A DNA stretch of 64,000 nucleotides from Tenodera sinensis (lineage: Eukaryota > Arthropoda > Insecta > Mantodea > Mantidae). The position numbers and the translations under genes were made by a program. Positions within the stretch are counted from its first letter, which is position 1; each line of letters begins with the position of its first letter. This document shows, one piece after another, positions 11,101-22,300 of this stretch. The notes below the pieces were generated by a model. It did no database searches and was not told the DNA's origin. It saw only the letters and a list, made by a program, of their open reading frames with translations. The DNA lies in contig CM060966.1 of the NCBI GenBank assembly GCA_030765045.1, positions 63,481,786-63,545,785 on the forward strand, given 5' to 3'.

Positions 11101-11797
11101 CGAGCTTTTTGCCATATTTTATTTCCTGCTGTTTATATCCGGTTCAGTCCCTGGAAGCTTTATAGTCTGTTGTGACTCTCTTAGTGCTCTTCAGGCGCTG
11201 CAACGGTTTGTCGGCAGCTCGGCATTGCTTATTAAAATTCAGACACTCGTATCTCAGTTACTTTCACGCGGATACCAGCTCGTTTTTACCTGGACCCCAG
11301 GCCACGTGGGAATCCCCGGCAACGAGGAGGCGGATGCGGCCGCCAAGTCCGCATGCCGCCTGCCGGAATTCTCAACCCGTACTATGCCTTATACAGATGT
11401 GCGACGTTATTTCCATCGGCATCTTCTAGCTGTATGGCAGCAATCATGGGAAACGTTGACTGGCACTCAATTGCGGACGATTAAGGACAGCGTACAACCC
11501 TGGGTGACGTCCTGTAGGGATTCCAGGCGGGAAGAAGTCATTCTCACCCGCATGAGGATAGGTCACACGCGAGCCACTCACGGACACCCCCTGCGTGGGG
11601 ACGAAGAGCCTGTATGTCCGAGGTGCGGCGTCCAACTTTCTGTGGCTCATGTCCTCGTAGATTGTCCGCAATACGATCGTGAGCGCCAGTCCATTGGCCT
11701 GGGGCGAACAATTGGTTCCATTTTGGGCGACGATCCAGATTCTGTCTCTAAGGCGCTGCGTTTCGTAGCCCATATTGGGTTCGCTAAACAAGTCTGA
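8111..11797 (+). CDS. Retrotransposon ORF2, endonuclease / reverse transcriptase / RNase H polyprotein
   Basis: The 1228-aa enzyme carries out target-primed reverse transcription. The APE-type endonuclease spans about 1-212: QWNING at 5-10, QETH with E34, GDLNAKN with D132/N134, SDH with H208. The reverse transcriptase spans about 430-750: SYRPICLTS at 505-513, FFDLQKAYDTTW with D577, NGVPQGSILSVTLF at 632-645, YVDD with D667/D668. RNase H spans about 960-1080: FTDGS with D965, AEL with E998, CDS with D1022, WTPGHVGIPGNEEAD with H1065 and D1075. The C-terminal knuckle is C1169/C1172/H1180/C1185 (CX2CX7HX4C), after the RIGHTRATHG motif typical of I-clade proteins. All expected catalytic residues are present. 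The start is favoured because the endonuclease begins at once (MEIIQWN) and the context is strong (A at -3, G at +4). Length and domain order fit a complete I/Nimb-type ORF2. Confidence 0.95.
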   Translation: MEIIQWNINGFRARTPDIQHLVFQRSPSILCLQETHLQHHHGLHLRDFKAFRHDSAPGRRASGGVATLVAHNISAASIPLNTPFQAVAVRVQLQGLCFTICNVYLPPSILVQEHDLRALLAQIHPPLLFLGDLNAKNTLWGCDTDDARGCLIADVCDMSGLYLLNTGAPTFLSSTYGTLSTLDVAFCSPALAPLLDWSVLSDLFGSDHYPINIHLYHTHTVPTRHPHWIISKADWGKFRSLLHLSDNGYTNIDEMVEYFTCSILLAADSSIPRSPSSPRHAPVPWWSEECYLAIKARKRALRLFSLHPTEENFIAFKRSRARARFVLRSAKRRSWETYISSLSRHTSTQRVWTAVRRMYGKYRRTTIPGLAVQGSIYTSEQDIADALADSFAAVSQTQSYNTAFLPIKESAERIVLDFNSDCSEPYNAPFTEAELAHALSLAKDSSPGPDDIHRQMLLHLPPKALSFLLDIYNRIWLQQVFPSSWREGIVIPIPRPGKDRTLSSSYRPICLTSVVCKILERMINTRLVWWLEKNNLLNNVQCGFRRHRSSIDNLACMEAYIQNAFLLKQHVVGVFFDLQKAYDTTWRYGILRTLHGYGLRSHLAIFLLNFLKLRRFRVRIGNILSHERIQENGVPQGSILSVTLFAVAINGIASVVRGGISMSLYVDDFAIYYRSYNLEHIERQLQLTIRSIAEWSLRTGFQFSPTKTQCVHFHRLRGVHPPPDLDLCGTRLPFVPHLKFLGLHLDSTLKWEHHIRQLRASCDRSLRVLRVLSGASWGGDRTVMLRLYRSLVRSKLDYGCFIYGAASASKLRLLNTVHNAGIRLATGAFRTSRVECLYADSGEPPLSVRRSYMLCSYVARLAAHPGHTSFNPVLRPELVHRYMQKSTISRPSGIRFLELLAAHDLRMPAVERFTLGRYPPWELQRARFDLELSRCAKVATPQSVFRQLFAEILGRYRNYIPVFTDGSQVRGTTGCSFVYNGAVHQYRLPDNSSAFTAELFAIFYFLLFISGSVPGSFIVCCDSLSALQALQRFVGSSALLIKIQTLVSQLLSRGYQLVFTWTPGHVGIPGNEEADAAAKSACRLPEFSTRTMPYTDVRRYFHRHLLAVWQQSWETLTGTQLRTIKDSVQPWVTSCRDSRREEVILTRMRIGHTRATHGHPLRGDEEPVCPRCGVQLSVAHVLVDCPQYDRERQSIGLGRTIGSILGDDPDSVSKALRFVAHIGFAKQV

Positions 11798-11912
11798 CTT
11801 GTATTCACGTTTTACTCAGTTTTTAGCTTTTCAGATTACCTTAATGGTATTTTTTAACCGCTCAGTGTTTTATAAAGCCTGAGTTGTCGATTCATTTTAA
11901 AGTTTTAGACGT

Positions 11913-11917
<5 letters not shown>

Positions 11918-11949
<32 letters not shown>
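11918..11949 (+). repeat. T32 homopolymer in the 3' UTR
   Basis: There are 32 consecutive T bases on the plus (coding) strand, internal to the element and 139 bp before its 3' end. It is not the terminal tail. Its exact length may be unreliable in the assembly. Confidence 0.9.
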
Positions 11950-11952
<3 letters not shown>

Positions 11953-12034
11953 TATCTAGCGTTTTATTTACAATTTTCTTTGTCTAGCATTTTAGTCTTA
12001 TTTTAATACTTGAGTTTTAGTTTTGTTTTATTAC

Positions 12035-12065
12035 GGGCCCAAATGACCTTGTTGTCGACGGGCCC
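12035..12065 (+). other. GGGCCC stem-loop near the element 3' end
   Basis: Two gggccc hexamers, at 12035-12040 and 12060-12065, can pair around a 19-base loop. The stem extends by three A/T pairs (tta at 12031-12033 with taa at 12067-12069) after a single C/T mismatch. It lies 23 bp before the element end, a plausible recognition hairpin for the element's own reverse transcriptase. Confidence 0.6.
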
Positions 12066-12075
12066 TTAAATTTAA

Positions 12076-12090
12076 CACTCCACTCCACTC
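12076..12090 (+). repeat. (CACTC)3 terminal tail
   Basis: Three perfect CACTC pentamers end the element. The final tc overlaps the first two bases of the target duplication. Short tandem 3' tails instead of poly(A) are known in I-related LINEs (TAA repeats in the Drosophila I factor). Confidence 0.75.
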
Positions 12091-12100
12091 TTGATATACA
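12089..12100. repeat. Right target-site duplication
   Basis: This is a perfect copy of the left 12-mer tcttgatataca, followed by atgaaagtgtg, which is how uninterrupted copies of this monomer continue elsewhere in the array. The first two bases can equally belong to the third CACTC unit of the element tail. Confidence 0.9.
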
Positions 12101-15100
12101 ATGAAAGTGTGTAAGTTTTGATGTACATTCCTTGTATATACAATGAAAATGTGTAAGTTTTGATACACATTTCTTGAGTGTACAATGAAAATGTGTAAGT
12201 TTTGATGTGGATTTCTTGTATATACAATGAAAATGTGTATCTTTTGATGTACATTTCTTGTATATACAATGAATATGTGTATGTTTTCATGTACATTTCT
12301 TGTATATACAATGAAAATATGTGAGCTTTGATGTACATTTCTTGTATATACAATGAAAATGTGTAAGTTTTGATGTAAATTTCTTGTATATACAATGAAA
12401 ATGTGTGAGTTTTGATGTACATTTCTTGTATATACAATGAAATTGTGTATGTTTTGATGTACATTCCTTGTATATACAATGAAAATGTGTAAGTTTTGAT
12501 GTACATTTCTTGAGTGTACAATGAAAATGTGTAAGTTTTGTTGTACATTTCTTGTATATACAATGAAAATGTGTATCTTTTGACGTACATTTCTTGTATA
12601 TACAATGAAAATGTGTATGTTTTCATGTACATTTCTTGTATATACAATGAAAATGTGTGAGCTTTGATGTACAAATCTTGTATATACAATGAAAATGTGT
12701 AAGTTTTGATGTACATTTCTTGTATATACAATGAAAATGTGTAAGTTTTGATGTACATTTCTTGTATATACAATGAAAATGTGTAGTTTTGATGTATATT
12801 TCTTGTATATACAATGAAAATGTGTAAGTTTTGATGTACATTTCTTGTATGTACAATGAAAATGTGTAAGTTTTTATGTACATTTCTTGCATATACAATG
12901 AAAATGTGTAAGTTTTTGATGTACATTTCTTGTATGTACAATGAAAATGTGTAAGTTTTGATGTACGTTTCTTGTGTATACAATGAAAATGTGTAAGTTT
13001 TGATGTACATTTCTTGTATATACAATAAAAATGTGTAAGTTTTGATGTACATTTCTAGTATATACAATGAAAATGTGTAAGTTTTGATGTACATTTCTTG
13101 TATATACAATGAAAATGTGTAAGTTTTGATGTACATTTCTTGTTTGTACAATGAAAATGTCTATGTTTTGATGTACATTTCTTGAGTGTACAATGAATAT
13201 GTGCAGCTTTGATGTACATTTCTTGTATATACAATGAAAATGTGTAAGTTTTGATGTACATTTCTTGTATATACAATGAAAATGTGTAAGTTTTGATGTA
13301 CATTTCCTGTATATACAATGAAAATGTGTAACTTTTGTTGTGCATTTCTTGCATACACAATGAAAATATGTAAGCTTTTGATGTACATTTCCTGTATGTA
13401 CAACGAAAATGTGTAAGTTTTGATGTACATTTCTTGTATATACAATAAAAATGTGTAAGTTTTGATGTACATTTCTAGTATATACAATGAAAATGTGTAA
13501 GTTTTGATGTACATTTCTTGTATATACAATGAAAATGTGTATGTTTTGATGTACATTCCTTTATATACAATGAAAATGTGTATGATTTGATGTACATTTC
13601 TTGAGTGTACAATGAAAATGTGTAAGTTTTTGATGTACATTTCTTGTATATACAATGAAAATGTGTATGTTTTGATGTACACTTCTTGTATGTACAATGA
13701 AAATGTGTAAGTTTTGATGTACATTCTTGTATATACAATGAAAATGTGTATGTTTTGATGTACATTTCTTGAGTGTACAACTAAGGTGTGTGTGTTTTGA
13801 TGTAAATTTCTTGTATATACAATGAAAATGTGTATGTTTTGATGTACATTTCTTGTATATACAATGAAAATGTGTAAATTTTTAAGTACATTTCTTGTAT
13901 ATACAATGAAAATCTGTAAGTTTTGATGTACATTTCTAGTATATACAATGAAAATGTGTAGTTTTGATGTACATCTCTTGAATATACAATGAACATGTGT
14001 AAGTTTTGATGTACATTTCTTGAGTGCACAATGAAAATGTGTAAGTTTTGATGTACATTTCTTCTATATGCAATGAAAATGTGTATGTTTTGATGTACAT
14101 TCCTTGTATATACAATGAAAACGTGTAAGTTTGATGTACATTTCTTGAGTGTACAATGAAAATGTGTAAGTTTTGATGTACATTTCTTGTATATACAATG
14201 AAAATGTGTAGTTTTGATGTATATTTCTTATATATACAATGAAAATGTGTAAGTTTTGATGTACAATTCTTGTATGTACAATGAAAATGTGTAAGTTTTG
14301 ATATACATTTCTTGTATATACAAAGAAAATGTGTAAGTTTTGATGTACATTTCTTGTCTGTACAATGAAAATCTGTATGTTTTGATGTACACTTCTTTAG
14401 TGTACAACGAAAATGTGTAGTTTTGATGTACATTTCTTTTATATACAATGAAAAGGTTTGTTTTGCTGTACATTTCTTGTATATACAATGAAAATGTGTA
14501 GGTTTTGATGTACATTTCTTGTATATACAATGAAAATGTGTAAGTTTTGATGTACATTTATTGTATATACAATGAAAATGTGTATGTTTTGATGTACATT
14601 TCTTGTATGTCCAATGAAAATGTGTAAGTTTTGATGAACATTCTTGTATATACAATGAAAATGTGTATGTTTTGAAGTACATTTCTTGTATATACAAAGA
14701 AAATGTGTAGTTTTGATGGACATTTCTTGTATGTACAATGAAAATGTGTAAGCTTTGATGTACATTTCTTTTATATACAATGAAAATGTGTCAGCTTTGA
14801 TGTACATTTCTTGAATGTACAACGAAAATGTGTACGTTTTCATGTACATTTCTGGTAGATACAATGAAAACGTGTAAGTTTTGATGTATATTTCTTGTAT
14901 ATACAATGAAAATGTGTATGCTTTGATGTACATTTCTTGTATATACAATGAAAATGTGTAAGTTTTGATGTACATTACTTGTATATACAATGAAAATGTG
15001 TAAGTTTTGATACACATTTCTTGAGTGTACAATGAAAATGTGTAAGTTTTGATGTGGATTTCTTGTATATACAATGTAAATGTGTATCTTTAGATGTACA

Positions 15101-16399
15101 TTTCTTGTATATACAATGAAAATGTGTATGTTTTCATGTACATTTCTTGTATATACAATGAAAATATGTGAGCTTTGATGTACATTTCTTGCATATACAA
15201 TGAAAATGTGTAAGTTTTGATGTAAATTTCTTGTATATACAATGAAAATATGTGAGTTTTGATGTACATTTCTTGTATATACAATGAAAAGGTGTATGTT
15301 TTGATGAACATTCCTTGTATATACAATGAAAACGTGTAAGTTTTGATGTACATTTCTTGAGTGTACAATGAAAATGTGTAAGTTTTGTTGTACATTTCTT
15401 GAGTGTACAATGAAAATGTGTATGTTTAGATGTACATTTCTTGTATATACAATGAAAATGTGTATGTTTTCATGTACATTTCTTGTATATACAATGAAAA
15501 TGTGTGAGCTTTGATGTACAATTCTTGTATATACAATGAAAATGTGTAAGTTTTGATGTACATTTCTTGTATGTACAATGAAAATGTGTAAGTTTTGATG
15601 TACGTTTCTTGTGTATACAATGAAAATGTGTATGTTTTGATGTACATTTCTTGAGTGTACAATGAAAATGTGTAAGTTTTGATGTACATTTCTTGAGTGC
15701 ACAATGAAAATGTGTAAGTTTTGATGTACATTTCTTGTATATACAATGAAAATGTGTAAGTTTTGATGTACATTTCTTGTTTTTTTACAATGAAAATGTC
15801 TATGTTTTGATGTACATTTCTTGAGTGTACAATGAAAATGTGCAGCTTTGATGTACATTTCTTGTATATACAATGAAAATGTGTAAGTTGTGATGTACAT
15901 TTCTTGTATATACAATGAAAATGTGTAAGTTTTGATGTACATTTCCTGTATGTACAATGAAAATGTGTAAGTTTTGATGTACATTTCTTGTATATACAAT
16001 GAAAATGTGTAGTTTTGATGTATATTTCTTGTATATACAATGAAAATGTGTAAGTTTTGATGTACATTTCTTGTATGTACAATGAAAATGTGTAAGTTTT
16101 GATGTACGTTTCTTGTGTATACAATGAAAATGTGTATGTTTTGATGTACATTTCTTGAGTGTACAATGAAAATGTGTAAGTTTTGATGTACATTTCTTAA
16201 GTGCACAATGAAAATGTGTAAGTTTTGATGTACATTTCTTGTATATACAATGAAAATGTGTAAGTTTTGATGTACATTTCTTGTTTGTACAATGAAAATG
16301 TCTATGTTTTGATGTACATTTCTTGAGTGTACAATGAAAATGTGCAGCTTTGATGTACATTTCTTGTATATACAATGAAAATGTGTAAGTTTTGATGTA

Positions 16400-19300
16400 C
16401 ATTTCTTGTATATACAATGAAAATGTGTATGTTTTGATGTACACTTCTTGTATGTACAATGAAAATGTGTAAGTTTTTGATGTACATTTCTTGTATATAC
16501 AATGAAAATGTGTATGTTTGGATGTACATTTCTTGAGTGTACAATGAAAATGTGTAAGTTTTTGATGTACATTTCTTGTATATACAATGAAAATGTGTAT
16601 GTTTTGATGTACACTTCTTGTATGTACAATGAAAATGTGTAAGTTTTGATGTACATTCTTGTATATACAATGAAAATGTGTATGTTTTGATGTACATTTC
16701 TTGACTGTACAACTAAAGTGTGTATGTTTTGATGTACATTTCTTGTATATACAATGAAAATGTGTATGTTTTGATGTACATTTCTTGTATATACAATGAA
16801 AATGTGTAAGTTTTGAAGTACATTTCTTGTATATACAATGAAAATCTGTAAGTTTTGATGAACATTTCTAGTATATACAATGAAAATGTGTAGCTTTGAT
16901 GTACATCCCTTGTATGTACAATGAAAATGTGTAAGCTTTGATGTACATTTCTTGTATATACAATGAAAATGTGTAAGCTTTGAAGTACATTTCTTGAATG
17001 TACAACGAAAATGTGTACGTTTTCATGTACATTTCTGGTAGATACAATGAAAACGTGTAAGTTTTGATGTATATTTCTTGTATATACAATGAAAATGTGT
17101 ATGCTTTGATGTACATTTCTTGTATATACAATGAAAATGTGTAAGTTTTGATGTAGATTTCTTGTATATACAATGAAAATGTGTAAGTTTTGATGTACAT
17201 TGCTTGTATATACAATGGAAGTGTGTAAGTTTTGATGTACATTTCTTGTATATACAGTGAAAATGTGTAAGTTTCTATGTACATTTCTTGAGTGTACAAT
17301 GAAAATGTGTATGTTTAGATGTACATTTCTTGATATACAATGAAAGTGTGTAAGTTCTGATGTATATTTCTTGTATGTACAATGAAAATGTGTATGTTTT
17401 GATGTACATTTCTTGTATATACAATGAAAATGTGTAAGTTTTGATACACATTTCTTGAGTGTACAATGAAAATGTGTAAGTTTTGATGTGGATTTCTTGT
17501 ATATACAATGAAAATGTGTATCTTTTGATGTACATTTCTTGTATATACAATGAAAATGTGTATGTTTTCATGTACATTTCTTGTATATACAATGAAAATG
17601 TGTGAGCTTTGATGTACATTTCTTGTATATACAATGAAAATGTGTAAGTTTTGATGTACATTTCTTGTATATACAATGAAAATGTGTGAGTTTTGATGTA
17701 CATATCTTGTATATACAATGAAAATGTGTATGTTTTGATGTACATTCCTTGTAAATACAATGAAAACGTGTAAGTTTGATGTACATTTCTTGAGTGTACA
17801 ATGAAAGTGTGTAAGTTTTGTTGTACATTTCTTGTATATACAATATAAATGTGTATGTTTTGATGTACATTTCTTGTATATACAATGAAAATGTGTATGT
17901 TTTCATGTACATTTCTTGTATATACAATGAAAATGTGTGAGCTTTGATGTACAATTCTTGTATATACAATGAAAATGTGTAAGTTTTGATGTACTTTTCT
18001 TGTATATCCAATGAAAATGTGTAGCTTTGACGTATATTTCTTGTATATACAATGAAAATGTGTAAGTTTTGATGTGCAATTCTTGTATGTACAATGAAAA
18101 TGTGTAAGTTTTGATATACATTTCTTGTATATACAATGAAAATGTGTAGTTTTGATGTATATTTCTTGTATATACAATGAAAATGTGTAAGTTATGATGT
18201 ACATTTCTTGTATGTACAATGAAAATGTGTAAGTTTTGATGTACATTTCTTGCATATACAATGAAAATGTGTAAGTTTTTGATGTACATTTCTTGTATGT
18301 ACAATGAAAATGTGTAAGTTTTTATGGACGTTTCTTGTGTATACAATGAAAATGTGTGTGTTTTGATTTACATTTCTTGAGTGTACAATGAAAATGTGTA
18401 AGCTTTGATGTACATTTCTTGAGTGCACAATGAAAATGTGTAAGTTTTGATGTACATTTCTTGTATATACAATGAAAATGTGTAAGTTTTGATGTACATT
18501 TCTTGTTTGTACAATGAAAATGTCTATGTTTTGATGTACATTTCTTGAGTGTTAAATGAAAATGTGCAGCTTTGATGTACATTTCTTGTATATACAATGA
18601 AAATGTGTAAGTTTTGATGTACATTTCTTGTTTGTACAATGAAAATGTCTATGTTTTGATGTACATTTCTTGAGTGTACAATGAAAATGTGTAAGTTTTG
18701 ATGTACATTTCTTGTATATACAATGAAAATGTGTAAGTTTTGATGTACATTTCTTGTATATACAATGAAAATGTGTAAGTTTGTGATGTACATTTCTTGT
18801 ATGTGCAATGAAAATGTGTAAGTTTTGATGTACATTTCTTGTATATACAATGAAAATGAGTAAGTTGTGATGTACATTTCTTGTATATACAATGAAAATG
18901 TGTATGTTTTGATGTACATTGCTTGTATATACAATGAAAATGTGTAAGTTTTGATTTGCATTTCCTTATATACAATGGAAATGTGTAACTTTTGATGTGC
19001 ATTTCTTGCATATACAATGAAAATATGTAAGCTTTTGATGTACATTTCCTGTATGTACAATGAAAATGTGTAAGTTTCGATGTACATTTCTTGTATATAC
19101 AATAAAAATGTGTAAGTTTTGATGTACATTTCTAGTATATACAATGAAAATGTGTAAGTTTTGATGTACATTTCTTGTATATACAATGAAAATGTGTATG
19201 TTTTGATGTACATTCCTTGTATATACAATGAAAATGTGTAAGTTTTGATGTACATTGCTTGTATATACAATGAAAGTGTGTAAGTTTTGATGTACATTTC

Positions 19301-22300
19301 TTGTATATACAATGAAAATGTGTATGTTTTGATGTACATTGCTTGTATATACAATGAAAATGTGTATGTTTTGATGTACATTGCTTGTATATACAATGAA
19401 AATGTGTAAGTTTTGATTTGCATTTCCTTATATACAATGAAAATGTGTAACTTTTGATGTGCATTTCTTGCATATACAATGAAAATATGTAAGCTTTTGA
19501 TGTACATTTCCAGTATGTACAATGAAAATGTGTAAGTTTCGATGTACATTTCTTGTATATACAATAAAAATGTGTAAGTTTTGATGTACATTTCTAGTAT
19601 ATACAATGAAAATGTGTAAGTTTTGATGTACATTTCTTGTATATACAATGAAAATGTGTAAGCTTTGATGTACATTTCTTGTATATACAATGAAAATGTG
19701 TAAGTTTTGATGTACATTTCTTGTATATACAATGAAAATGTGTAGTTTTGATGTATATTTCTTGTATATACAATGAAAATGTGTAAGTTTTGATGTACAT
19801 TTCTTGTATGTACAATGAAAATGTGTAAGTTTTGATGTACGTTTCTTGTGTATACAATGAAATTGTGTATGTTTTGATGTACATTTCTTGAGTGTACAAT
19901 GAAAATGTGTAAGTTTTGATGTACATTTCTTGAGTGCACAATGAAAATGTGTAAGTTTTGATGTACATTTCTTGTATATACAATGAAAATGTGTAAGTTT
20001 TGATGTACATTTCTTGTTTGTACAATGAAAATGTCTATGTTTTGATGTACATTTCTTGAGTGTACAATGAAAATGTGCAGCTTTGATGTACATTCCTTGT
20101 ATATACAATGAAAATGTGTAAGTTTTGATGTACATTTCTTGTATATACAATGAAAATGTGTATGTTTTGATGTACACTTCTTGTATGTACAATGAAAATG
20201 TGTAAGTTTTTGATGTACATTTCTTGTATAATTAATGAAAATGTGTATGTTTGGATGTACATTTCTTGAGTGTACAATGAAAATGTGTAAGTTTTTGATG
20301 TACATTTCTTGTATATACAATGAAAATGTGTATGTTTTGATGTACACTTCTTGTATGTACAATGAAAATGTGTATGTTTTGATGTACATTCTTGTATATA
20401 CAATGAAAATGTGTATGTTTTGATGTACATTTCTTGAGTGTACAACTAAAGTGTGTATGTTTTGATGTACATTTCTTGTATATACAATGAAAATGTGTAT
20501 GTTTTGATGTACATTTCTTGTATATACAATGAAAATGTGTATGTTTTGATGTACATTTCTTGTTTGTACAATGAAAATGTCTATGTTTTGATGTACATTT
20601 CTTGAGTGTACAATGAAAATGTGTAAGTTTTGATGTACATTTCTTGTATATACAATGAAAATGTGTAAGTTTTGATGTACATTTCTTGTATATACAATGA
20701 AAATGTGTAAGTTTGTGATGTACATTTCTTGTATGTGCAATGAAAATGTGTAAGTTTTGATGTACATTTCTTGTATATACAATGAAAATGTGTAAGTTGT
20801 GATGTACATTTCTTGTATATACAATGAAAATTTGTATGTTTTGATGTACATTGCTTGTATATACAATGAAAATGTGTAAGTTTTGATTTGCATTTCCTTA
20901 TATACAATGGAAATGTGTAACTTTTGATGTGCATTTCTTGCATATACAATGAAAATATGTAAGCTTTTGATGTACATTTCCTGTATGTACAATGAAAATG
21001 TGTAAGTTTCGATGTACATTTCTTGTATATACAATAAAAATGTGTAAGTTTTGATGTACATTTCTAGTATATACAATGAAAATGTGTAAGTTTTGATGTA
21101 CATTTCTTGTATATACAATGAAAATGTGTATGTTTTGATGTACATTCCTTGTATATACAATGAAAATGTGTAAGTTTTGATGTACATTGCTTGTATATAC
21201 AATGAAAGTGTGTAAGTTTTGATGTACATTTCTTGTATATACAATGAAAATGTGTATGTTTTGATGTACATTGCTTGTATATACAATGAAAATGTGTATG
21301 TTTTGATGTACATTGCTTGTATATACAATGAAAATGTGTAAGTTTTGATTTGCATTTCCTTATATACAATGAAAATGTGTAACTCTTGATGTGCATTTCT
21401 TGCATATACAATGAAAATATGTAAGCTTTTGATGTACATTTCCAGTATGTACAATGAAAATGTGTAAGTTTCGATGTACATTTCTTGTATATACAATAAA
21501 AATGTGTAAGTTTTGATGTACATTTCTAGTATATACAATGAAAATGTGTAAGTTTTGATGTATATTTCTTGTATATACAATGAAAATGTGTAAGTTTTGA
21601 TGTACATTTCTTGTATATACAATGAAAATGTGTAAGTTTTGATGTACATTTCTTGTATATACAATGAAAATGTGTAGTTTTGATGTATATTTCTTGTATA
21701 TACAATGAAAATGTGTAAGTTTTGATGTACATTTCTTGTATGTACAATGAAAATGTGTAAGTTTTGATGTACGTTTCTTGTGTATACAATGAAAATGTGT
21801 ATGTTTTGATGTACATTTCTTGAGTGTACAATGAAAATGTGTAAGTTTTGATGTACATTTCTTGAGTGCACAATGAAAATGTGTAAGTTTTGATGTACAT
21901 TTCTTGTATATACAATCAAAATGTGTAAGTTTTGATGTACATTTCTTGTTTGTACAATGAAAATGTCTATGTTTTGATGTACATTTCTTGAGTGTACAAT
22001 GAAAATGTGCAGCTTTGATGTACATTTCTTGTATATACAATGAAAATGTGTAAGTTTTGATGTACATTTCTTGTATATACAATGAAAATATGTATGTTTG
22101 GATGTACATTTCTAGTATATACAATGAAAATGTGTAGCTTTGATGTACATCCCTTGTATGTACAATGAAAATGTGTAAGCTTTGATATACATTTCTTGTA
22201 TATACAATGAAAATGTGTAAGCTTTGAAGTACATTTCTTGAATGTACAACGAAAATGTGTACGTTTTCATGTACATTTCTGGTAGATACAATGAAAACGT

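Larger units (their letters stand above)
6159..12088 (+). mobile_element. Full-length I-superfamily (I/Nimb-like) non-LTR retrotransposon
   Basis: This is a 5,930-bp LINE-type element with much higher GC than the satellite on both sides. It carries ORF1 (zinc-knuckle nucleic-acid-binding protein) and ORF2 (APE endonuclease, reverse transcriptase, RNase H, CCHC), the architecture of the I superfamily. There are no LTRs, and the 3' end is a short (CACTC)3 tail rather than poly(A). The boundaries are fixed by the duplicated target tcttgataca-like 12-mer tcttgatataca at 6147-6158 and 12089-12100, and by many empty copies of the same site in the array (for example around 2953-2975 and 17328-17350). 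Both ORFs are uninterrupted, so the copy is probably young. Placement in I/Nimb rests on the RNase H domain, the GSILSVTLF motif and the C-terminal CCHC; a phylogeny was not run. Confidence 0.93.
11798..12088 (+). other. Retrotransposon 3' UTR and tail
   Basis: The 291 bp after ORF2 are T-rich. They contain a 32-base T homopolymer (11918-11949), an inverted repeat of gggccc (12035-12040 with 12060-12065), and end in CACTC repeats. I see no AATAAA polyadenylation signal; the closest is tttataaag near 11870. In stringent-type LINEs the 3' UTR hairpin and terminal repeat are what the reverse transcriptase recognises, so these are the likely cis elements for retrotransposition. Confidence 0.8.

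Noticed and set aside
11918..11949. T32 as a reversed poly(A) tail marking a minus-strand retrocopy
   Set aside because: No coding or UTR-like sequence in minus orientation lies beside it, and the flanks are element 3' UTR without a second target duplication.
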